From Planctomycetota bacterium (lineage in GTDB: Bacteria > Planctomycetota > Planctomycetia > Gemmatales > Gemmataceae): a stretch of DNA of 64,000 bases. A program made the position numbers and the translations under genes. Under the pieces are notes generated by a model. The model made no database searches. It was not told the DNA's origin and worked only from the letters and a program-made list of their open reading frames with translations. Below, piece by piece: positions 53,001 through 60,600 of this stretch. The stretch is taken from NCBI GenBank assembly GCA_016191165.1, contig JACPPF010000101.1, forward strand, positions 1 to 64,000, in the 5' to 3' direction. Positions within the stretch are counted from its first letter, which is position 1. Each line of letters begins with the position of its first letter.

Positions 53001-55037
53001 TTCTTCACCGAGCTTGACCCACTATATCGTACTTACGACAACCAAGCTGCCCTACGCAAGCAAAAGGAATTCTTCGAGAGCATGAGCGGGGTCGCCGACC
53101 AGTGGCACGAGTATATCGGCCAATTCAAGTCGCTTGGCAATTGGGCAAGAAATGTGGCCGAGCCATTTGAGATGACATTAGCAAGGGGCAAGGATGGTGA
53201 CGGCCTTGCGAAGTTGTGGGCGACCCACCGCCGACAGCATGTGTGTTATTCAGACTCACACCATCCGTTTCGTCTGATGGGTTCAGGAAAGCAGAACGCC
53301 TATAAGCTATTCGCCGAGGCGTTTTGGATGCTCCTACGGTCGGACGGTCGCTTGGGAATTATATTGCCCGCAGGAATCTATTCCGACTTCGGAACAAAGG
53401 ACTTGCGTGAGGAATTCCTTCAACGGGGACGGCTCGACTTGGTGTACGCCTTTCAAAACGAAAAGCGAGTCTTCACCGCCGCCCACCATGCTGCAAAGCA
53501 AGTTGCTCTAATTGCGACAAAGGGTGGACACTCAACAGCCTTCCAAACTCGTTTTCGTATGGGTGTCGGAGACTCGCCGGAGGCACATGAGATTCCCGAC
53601 GATATTCTTGGTCGCCATTCTGCTGCGATGGTCTTCACTCCAGAGGACGTGCGAACGAATAGCCCTAAGACACTCAGCCTTGTCGAATTCAGGAGTCAGC
53701 GTGATCTGAGCATCTTCCGCAAGATTTATTCGCATTCGTTTCGCATCGGTGAGAAGCCCTTGGGATGGGAGATTGTGTACACCCAAGAACTGAACATGAC
53801 CAGCGACTCCAAACACTTTCCCCCAATTGACAAGTGGGAGGCGAACGGATTCAGCGCCGACGAGTATGGGCGTTGGATCGGGCCGAACGATGAAGTAGCA
53901 TTGCCTTTGAACGAAGGCCGGATGATTGGTCAATTTGACTTTTGCCAGAAAGGTTGGCTATCAGGAAAAGGACGGACTGCTATCTGGTCTTCAGTACCAT
54001 TCGACAACAAGCAATGGAGGCCACAGTTTCTCATCGCAGAAGCAACCTACAGACGCTTAGTTGAATCACCTGATCGACCGAAGATTGCCTTCATGGATGT
54101 AACCTCATCGACAAATACTCGCACTTTCGTAAGTGCTGCGATTCCTTGGATGCCCGCCAATCACAAGGTTCCCACCCTATCGCTTCTTGGCCAGAATTTG
54201 CTGAAAACGATTGGGCTGTTGGGTGTGTGCAATTCGTTTTGCTTCGATTTCATGCTGAGAAACCGTTTTGCCAGCACTTCTCTCGCTTGGTTTGTTTTGG
54301 AGGAACTACCGATTCCAAATCTGCTTGAGGCCGAAGAAGCACATTCGAGCGTGTTCCGGTTGATCTTGAACACAGTAGGGTTGTCTTTCATTCATCGACG
54401 CTTTGCTCCTGCGTGGCTGCGGTTGAAGCGCCAGTACGCTGAACTTGCAAAAAAGGAATGGAAGCATTGGTGGGCCGTGACCGAGGCCGAGCGGCTTCGG
54501 CGACGGGTGGAGATCGACGCCTTATCTGCTGACCTCTATGGCCTGGAACCGGATGATTTCGACTGGATCGTGCGGGACGACCCGAAAGACCCGAAGGGAT
54601 TTTACCGAGTTGATCGTGAGCTTCCCTTCCGAGAACGATTGACCGGCCTCGCCGCCGCTACGTTCCGGGCGCTCAAGGAAGGCAAGTGGTCCGCCGAATC
54701 CGCCGCCACGCTCTCGAACGACGAGTTCTTTGAGATCATCGGCATACCCGAACTGACAACCGGACCGGAGCCGCTGATTCGCAAGCGCACCGGCTGCCAC
54801 GTTTGGAAGCCCGAAGCGTTCGGCCCCGACGACCCCCGCCACGGCTGGACCTGGGGCCACTGCTGGCAAGACGCCGTGGCACTCCTCGGCAGCGAAGAAG
54901 CCGTGCAGAAGTACATCGAAGGCGACACCAAGCCTGCTGAAGATGGCGACGAAGAACCGAAGCGGGACGAAGACGGCCCCAAAGACCTGTTCGGGAACCC
55001 GATCCCGGTGAAGCCGAAGCAAAGGAAGATGTTCTAG
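50004..55037 (+). CDS. Large N6-adenine DNA methyltransferase (DrmMI-like)
   Basis: A protein of 1677 aa. A long N-terminal domain without named motif (1-510) is followed by an acidic segment (about 512-545). The methyltransferase has the SAM-binding region CDSSCGSASFLVAAL (about 668-682), YGVDINPLAVEFARVSLWVETL, and the catalytic NPPW (about 986-989). This matches the Eco57I-type N6-adenine methylases of DISARM and BREX. It is translationally coupled to the SNF2 gene, and its stop overlaps the convergent unknown gene. In DISARM the methylase marks self DNA. Nuclease activity in the N-terminal domain could not be read. Confidence 0.9.
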   Translation: MSQTDTAHAWWSRLRHQGLLLSPVVMVERFPTAPPAAKFPALPKLRDARTRFESHIDAGKHGADRDQAAILGFTDALLENFVGHTGSRLAKQHNIPENLTAVVRIGSRSDTIRPHRVVFGDEAGTTPALLVMADTSPQVGRGRGRTVYSRFLELLRGTGHRLGLLTNGQQFRLIYAGLDFESWCEWESDRWFDEGEGTEELCGLRQLLSPESLKPIKEAVSGLLDGVEESRKRQADLSSVLRENVRQAVELLLEEVSTANRTKPDLFALLVAHGDDRKLTDAEAHEAMFQATVRVVMRLVVCLFAESRQLLPVNDPIYGQSYGVRSLYELLDEVTRYEGGTHALFNRQTAWHRLMALFRLIYSGSAHGAFPMRAYGGVLFRPGDENSTDAVARALHILEHSISVGDATIYYVLRKLLRGPLPVIKGKSKTFVDGPVDYTDLRTEFIGLIYEGLLDYRLKRTDEQIGPQIFLNLGREPVLPLARLEDMLTNDKKGLKDLLTTLRKEKVTATAADEEEEAEEDTDDADDGDEETTEEIEVEADEAVVAVQRTGDYLDSVEAAKSWAREAVVLAALIGKQKAREPDSEYQARIEVEATKLIKRVVATGEFYLVRAGNTRKGTGTFYTRPQLAVPTVHRTLEPLCYDKAEDGTDGTLIPKKPEVILGLKVCDSSCGSASFLVAALHYMTDALYKSLCHHRKLDDPVQTKKITLPYGRPRTNKDGEELVPFPPNDPQRGDTFAERIKALLRRHVVERCIYGVDINPLAVEFARVSLWVETLDPELPFSFLDHKIKVGNSLVGCWLDRVEDYPLKAWEREGGDGKDGPRTLRIEEFLKGEKIGNRRSGDGRIKKEMRQVIDSKFSQQASLFPGEATTTESVVALARTEYEQLHDLPIGDPDERERFYREHIERSQPLCTLTAAMDEWCAVWYWPTDEESLRHVPTPLTFHKPSVEKDALVERLAQGVKFFHWELEFPDVFTPERSGFDGMLGNPPWDVIEPKSQEFFTELDPLYRTYDNQAALRKQKEFFESMSGVADQWHEYIGQFKSLGNWARNVAEPFEMTLARGKDGDGLAKLWATHRRQHVCYSDSHHPFRLMGSGKQNAYKLFAEAFWMLLRSDGRLGIILPAGIYSDFGTKDLREEFLQRGRLDLVYAFQNEKRVFTAAHHAAKQVALIATKGGHSTAFQTRFRMGVGDSPEAHEIPDDILGRHSAAMVFTPEDVRTNSPKTLSLVEFRSQRDLSIFRKIYSHSFRIGEKPLGWEIVYTQELNMTSDSKHFPPIDKWEANGFSADEYGRWIGPNDEVALPLNEGRMIGQFDFCQKGWLSGKGRTAIWSSVPFDNKQWRPQFLIAEATYRRLVESPDRPKIAFMDVTSSTNTRTFVSAAIPWMPANHKVPTLSLLGQNLLKTIGLLGVCNSFCFDFMLRNRFASTSLAWFVLEELPIPNLLEAEEAHSSVFRLILNTVGLSFIHRRFAPAWLRLKRQYAELAKKEWKHWWAVTEAERLRRRVEIDALSADLYGLEPDDFDWIVRDDPKDPKGFYRVDRELPFRERLTGLAAATFRALKEGKWSAESAATLSNDEFFEIIGIPELTTGPEPLIRKRTGCHVWKPEAFGPDDPRHGWTWGHCWQDAVALLGSEEAVQKYIEGDTKPAEDGDEEPKRDEDGPKDLFGNPIPVKPKQRKMF

Positions 55038-56323
55038 GCCGTGGTCAGTTGAGGCCCAGGCTTTCGGACGTTCTTCGGGACCGTGACTTTCGGTGGCTGC
55101 CGGTTGTCCCTGAAAAGCGCTCTGATGATGATGGTGTAAATATCGACCGGCATATCCCGGTGGCCTTTGAGGGATGCCATCAAGATAGCGTCCACAGCGA
55201 TGTCCAGTTCTGGGGCGGCATCGGGGCCAATGCGTTGGTCATCGAGGCAACCGAGGTTGATGCTCTTGTCATCCAGGCAGATTCGGCGCACATTCTTCAC
55301 CTTGAAACCCGTGATGGTTTCGGAGCCGAACTGCCGAAAAACCGTCAGGTCAGAATTATAGCGGTGAGCGAACGCAGGTTCGTCGCAGATGTAGCAGAAA
55401 ACGCAGTCGCCCCTTTCCGAGTAGGCGGCTTTGTTCTGGTCAAAGACTCCTGCTGTCACATTGGCTGGGACTTCGAGAGCAGCCTCTCGTGAGAGGTTGA
55501 CCGGATTGCCGAAACGCAACGGCCAGTCGATTGGATACCCAGGTTCCCCCGGATTCTCCTTCACCCAATCCCAATCGAAGACGAATCCTTCCTGGTCCAC
55601 ATAGACGACGTATACCATATCGGTCGGAGCGGGATGGCTCTGACCTCCACCATCGTAGGTCCGGCGAGGCTTGCCGCAAAAAATCAAGCCGTTGCGGAGC
55701 CGTTCAGGACTTCCCTCGCCCCGATTGAGTCCCTCGAAGACCACCGTGGGCGCAAGCACCGTTTTCGTGGCGCAATTCAAGAGGCCATGCCGAACGTAGG
55801 CAGGCAGGCTTTCCAGACTCTTCAAGTCTTGTGGATCAACCCGCAACACGAGTGGTTCTGCGCTGCGGCGAGCTTGCAAGCGCTGCCGGTCGGCGTCCCA
55901 GGTCGAGCGATCACCCAGCTTGAAACGAGCCTCGGCCTCGCTGATGGGAGTGCCGACGAAATCCTTCCCCTGGACCGTAGAGACGCCCTTGCCGTCAACT
56001 TCCAGCAAGAATCGCTTGATGTCCGGGACCATTTGAGCCGGAAGAGAAAGGTTATCTCCCGACCGACTGAGCAGGCACGCTTCCGATGTGGAACCGCCCG
56101 GCTCAATCTGGTAAGTGCTTCGGACCACGAAGCGAATTCGGTTGGCAAGATCGGCAAGCGCACGCAGATTCGCATCCGCCTCGTCGTTCACGCCGTCACA
56201 AGCCAGGAGATAGAACGCTTCACGGTCTGAGCGGTACAGCGCCATCAGCGCAGGCCAAGCTGAAAGGCTTGAGCTTCCGGTTTTTTCCAGGGCGCTGCGA
56301 ACCCGTATTTCAGTTGGATTCAT
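55034..56323 (-). CDS. Unknown protein of the defence island (428 aa)
   Basis: A protein of 429 aa at most, 428 from the ATG at 56323 with GGAG upstream. No known domain was recognised. It has two Cys pairs (CVFCYICDE and NCATK region) and several basic helices. It is the second gene of a minus-strand pair; its end overlaps the stop of the methyltransferase gene convergently and its start overlaps the first gene by 14 bases. Position inside a conserved-looking defence locus suggests an accessory or regulatory role. Confidence 0.6.
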   Translation of the reverse strand: MNPTEIRVRSALEKTGSSSLSAWPALMALYRSDREAFYLLACDGVNDEADANLRALADLANRIRFVVRSTYQIEPGGSTSEACLLSRSGDNLSLPAQMVPDIKRFLLEVDGKGVSTVQGKDFVGTPISEAEARFKLGDRSTWDADRQRLQARRSAEPLVLRVDPQDLKSLESLPAYVRHGLLNCATKTVLAPTVVFEGLNRGEGSPERLRNGLIFCGKPRRTYDGGGQSHPAPTDMVYVVYVDQEGFVFDWDWVKENPGEPGYPIDWPLRFGNPVNLSREAALEVPANVTAGVFDQNKAAYSERGDCVFCYICDEPAFAHRYNSDLTVFRQFGSETITGFKVKNVRRICLDDKSINLGCLDDQRIGPDAAPELDIAVDAILMASLKGHRDMPVDIYTIIIRALFRDNRQPPKVTVPKNVRKPGPQLTTA

Positions 56324-57407
56324 GACTCGCTCCTGTTTGTTCCCGGACTTCAACACGTCCTCCCTCTGTTTCGTCAATTTCAATGCCAATCCCCATGCTC
56401 ATGTAGTCTTCTTCGGTTTGCAGGTGCAAGTAATTGAAGTATAGGTCGTCCCTTTCAACCAAGTCTTCCTGTTTCCACAAGTTAGGATCGAAATACGGCG
56501 AAGGAATCGTCTCGTCCGTATGATAGTGGCCCTTGTAACGGTTTTCGCTGAATTGGGCAAGATCGCCAAAGACTCGTTGCCGCACGTCAAACGTGGGCGG
56601 TTCCTTGTCTTCTGGAAAAGACCCTCGCTCTGCAAGCCAGGTTCCACGAGTGCTGCCTTCCGTGAGAATGCCGATGGTCTTCATCGCCTTGGGCAACGCC
56701 CAAAAAACCAGCTTGTCACGAGGCATATCAGCTAGGCGCTTCGCAAGGTTGGGATCACGTCGCATGGCCCTCTCTACATGAGTACGAGCCATGTGTCCAA
56801 CAGAGTTCATCGAGTAGGCCATGCCGCCTGGGATGCGGTGATCTCGCCACCAACGTCCATCGCCTTGCGTCGAGAAGTAGTTCACTCCCACCTTCCAAGA
56901 ACGCCGCTCGGTCTGTCCTCCATCGGCAATTTCCAGCAGCAGTTCGTCGTGAATGATCGTGTCCTTTTCCGAAACTCCCAAGTAAAGCTCGCAAAACCGT
57001 TGCGCCAGATTCAACAGGGCTTCTCCAGGTCTGGCCCTGGCGATCCTTTCCGAAATCGCCACGATGATGAACGCATGGGTTTCTCCGGCAACGGCTTGTC
57101 GCTTCCAGTCCTGGCGATCTTCTTCGATCCGTTGCCGAATGCCTTCGTCGCTTCTTGCCAGATCGTTTTCGGTAAGCAAGCAAAAGGCCAGCCGCTTTTG
57201 CTTCGCTTCCATCTGCCCGAACAAGCACGGCTGAGACTCGGCCAGCCATCCGTTCAGGGCGTCAAGTTTCTCCTGCCGAGTTCGGCGAGGATCGAAAAGT
57301 AGCTGCTGGCACTGCTGCACGTCATCCGAGAACGGTTGCTGGTCACGCCAAGGGTCGGCTTGAAGCTGCTCGATCAGGTCGCTGACCAACCAAGTGCCAT
57401 CCGCCAT
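56310..57407 (-). CDS. Unknown protein of the defence island (365 aa)
   Basis: A protein of 365 aa with AAGGAA before the ATG. There are no clear domain motifs; a central part rich in His and aromatic residues (MAYSMNSVGHMARTH, GHYHTDETIPSPYF) may be an enzyme core. No signal peptide. It is first of a two-gene unit with the 428-aa protein and lies divergent from the DUF1998 helicase gene across 258 bases. Confidence 0.65.
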   Translation of the reverse strand: MADGTWLVSDLIEQLQADPWRDQQPFSDDVQQCQQLLFDPRRTRQEKLDALNGWLAESQPCLFGQMEAKQKRLAFCLLTENDLARSDEGIRQRIEEDRQDWKRQAVAGETHAFIIVAISERIARARPGEALLNLAQRFCELYLGVSEKDTIIHDELLLEIADGGQTERRSWKVGVNYFSTQGDGRWWRDHRIPGGMAYSMNSVGHMARTHVERAMRRDPNLAKRLADMPRDKLVFWALPKAMKTIGILTEGSTRGTWLAERGSFPEDKEPPTFDVRQRVFGDLAQFSENRYKGHYHTDETIPSPYFDPNLWKQEDLVERDDLYFNYLHLQTEEDYMSMGIGIEIDETEGGRVEVREQTGASHESN

Positions 57408-57665
57408 CCGCCGTTCCTTAAAGCTCGGTGCAGCCTTCTCGCCCGCCAGCCGGGTCCGGGTAGCCCGGCCAATTAGCTATTATCAGCACCCTCCCACCCA
57501 CCGTCAACGGCCCGGATCGAAAGGCAAGCCTGGATTCGCCGGATGGTGAATGCGCCGGTGAAGTCCTGCCAAGCTACCGCAACTCCCGCCCAGACCGTAA
57601 AATACGCCCACGCTTGAACAAGGAGGTCACGGTGTTTCTTTTGCTGATGGCCAGAGGCTCGACGT

Positions 57666-60600
57666 ATGCCCATCAACCCGGTCCAATTTGCTCACGGCGT
57701 CTGCGACGAGTTCCTCCGGTACTTGTTCTCGGCGTTTCCGTTGTCCGACCCGGAACTGGCCGACCAAGCCCGCAAGCTCCTGGAACGTCCGTCGTCGCTC
57801 GACATCCCGCTGGTCAAGGGGCCGTTCATCTCGCTCTCGGAATCGTTCGCCAAGGGGGAATCGGTTCAGAAGATGGCCAATGACGGCATCCTGCATTCCG
57901 TGATGCCAGGGCTGATCGGCTACCCGACGATGTATCTGCACCAGCAACAGGTGTTCGAGGCCGTCCGAAGCAAGCAGCATGTTCTGGTCGCTACCGGCAC
58001 GGGTTCGGGCAAGACGGAATCGTTCCTGTACCCGATCATTGACGACCTGTTGCGTCAGCGGGACCAGGGGACCACGACCGGCTTGACGGCGATCCTCGTC
58101 TACCCCATGAACGCCCTGGCCAACGACCAGTTGGACCGTCTTCGGGACATGCTCGGCGGCACGGGCATCACCTTCGGCCAATGGGTCGGCACGACTCCTC
58201 GCAACGAAAGCGATGTGCAGGTTGATCGCTTCGAGGGTTCTTCTCGGCAGGCATTCCTTGACGCCCGGCGTAAACGCCGAGAAGAAGCCCAGACCGAGGA
58301 TCGAGCCGTGCGCCCTCTGGCCCCGCTCGAAGAGTGCTGCTCCGAGGAAGACATCCAGACCCGGCAGCCTCGCATCCTGTTGACCAACTTCCGGCAACTC
58401 GAAGTCCTGACGACTCGCCTGCCCGACGTGCAGATGTTCGCCCAGGCCCCGCTCAAGTACCTCGTGTTTGACGAGGCACACACCTACGCCGGGGCGACGG
58501 GTGCGGAAGTAGCCTGCCTCGTGCGACGGCTGCGAGCCTTGGCTGGCAAAACGCCCGACCAGATCACTTGCATCGGCACGTCGGCCACACTCTCCGACCC
58601 CGCCAAGAAGGAGCAGGACAACGACGAAACGACCCGGCGCTTCGCCTCCCGTTTCTTCGGCGTCGATCCGAGCAAGGTGAAGCTGATTGGGGAATCGTAT
58701 GTCCCCCGTCAGTGGCCGGATCGTCGTTACAAGCCGGTCGCTCCCGCTGGCGACGGCATGGCCCGCATCGGTCGGGTTCTGAGCGCCGTGACCGAGCCGG
58801 TGAACGTCGCTGTCATCAAGGGCGTTGTGGAAGAATTGACCGGGCAATACTTCGAGCCGGGAGAAAGCTGGCGGGACTCGCTGTTCAATCATTTGGTCAC
58901 GAACGAATACGTTTTCCAGGCGACTCAAATCCTCAAGCAACCTAAGTGGCTCGACAAGGCGGCGTGGAATACCTCGCAGCGCCTGGCGCTAGGGCGCTTG
59001 CCCGAAGGGGACCGGGCCAGCGCCGAGCTTCTGGCATATCTGGTGCTGGGAGCCGCCGCTCAAAAGAGTGGTGACTCGTTGCTGCGCCCCAAGGTGCATT
59101 TCTTTATCCGGGGCCTGGATGAGATGGTCGTGGCGCTCGACGGAACCGAAGCTGCGCCAGCGATGAAACTGTTCCTGTCGCTGGCCGATGCGAAGGAGCA
59201 TCACGCCGGTCGGCATGACGATTCCTTCTTCCCGGTGCTGACGTGCCGAAGCTGCGGCCAGCACTTTTTCGAGAAGTGGTACAAAGACCTCGAATACTCC
59301 AGAGGGGCCAAGAACCAACTCAAGGACTTCGACCACGGCAACGCCACGCAGAACGACGACGGCAGCGACAATGCGTACTGGTCCACGTCGCCCTCGGAAA
59401 CCGGCACTCGGCTGATCGTCACCAACCGTCTGCTCGAAGAAGCTGATGGCGGTCCTTCAACGAAGTCCGGCAAATGGCCACGGGCATTCTTCTGTCGCCA
59501 GTGCGGGGCGATGCACCGTAGCCCTTCGCCACGCTGTTTGGCCGATGGCTGTGGCCACAAGGAGCCGGTTCTGCCGCTCATGGCGTTTGGTTCCGGCTTG
59601 TCGTCGTGTCCGTCTTGTAGTTCGACTTCGTTCCAGATCGGTGGTCGGAGCATCGAACCTGCCCGGAAGGTGCAGGCCGTGACGGTCGCCGACGTTCACA
59701 TCTTGGCCCAGGCCATGATTAACGCCGCCCCGGATGGCCACAAGAAGCTCATTATTTTCGCCGACAGCCGCCAGGATGCGGCGTTCCAGGCAGGCTGGAT
59801 GCAGGATCACGCCCGGCGTATTCGCCTCCGGCACATGATGTACTCCGTCATTGATGCCAGCGACAGCAGGCTGGCGCTCGATGGCGTCACTGACAAGCTG
59901 ATGGACTTGTTCCGCAAGGATCAAAACCTGATCGACGCCTTGCTGCCTGAACTGACCGGCGAGGAGGCCCCGGCGACCTTCGGCCACAACAAATGGGTTC
60001 CAGTCCACAAGGCGCTGCGGTACATGGTGCTGCGTGAGTTCACCACCGGCGTTCGCCGCACTGACTGCCTGGAGTCGATGGGGTTGGCACGCCTCGTCTA
60101 CGACGGCGTGACGGTGCAGAGCAAGGGAATAAAGCAGTTGGCCGAGACGCTGGGCGTGTCGCCGCAAGAAGTGGTGGAAGGGGTCTGCCTTATCCTCGAT
60201 AACTGGCGGCGGAATCGCATCCTCTTCTTCAGCGGCGACCCGATTTTCTCTCGCTACCATGCCAAGGATGATCCCTACATCCAGGCGGGTTTATTGCCCT
60301 TGCGGGACTTCCACCCCGAACGTCTGCTCCTGGAGCCAAACGACAAAGACAAACACGCCCGGAGCATCCTCGCCCGAAAGGGGGCGTCGGCGATCCAAGC
60401 GCTGTTGAAGAAATGGGCTTCTCGCCCACAGAGCTTGGATGTGGATGCCGCCGCAGTCCTCCTGTGGGAGTTTCTCACGGTTGAGACGCACATTCTTCGC
60501 CGATTGAAAATTCGGTCCCGCAACGACGAAGAAATCGGCATTGAAGTCTGGCAGATTGACGCCGCAAAAATGGTCGTGGAGAAGTGTCAGGAGCGCCATC

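Noticed and set aside
57627-58940. A 437-codon open frame antisense to the DUF1998 helicase start
   Set aside because: It covers the helicase N terminus with motif I and the DEAH box on the other strand and has no domain of its own.
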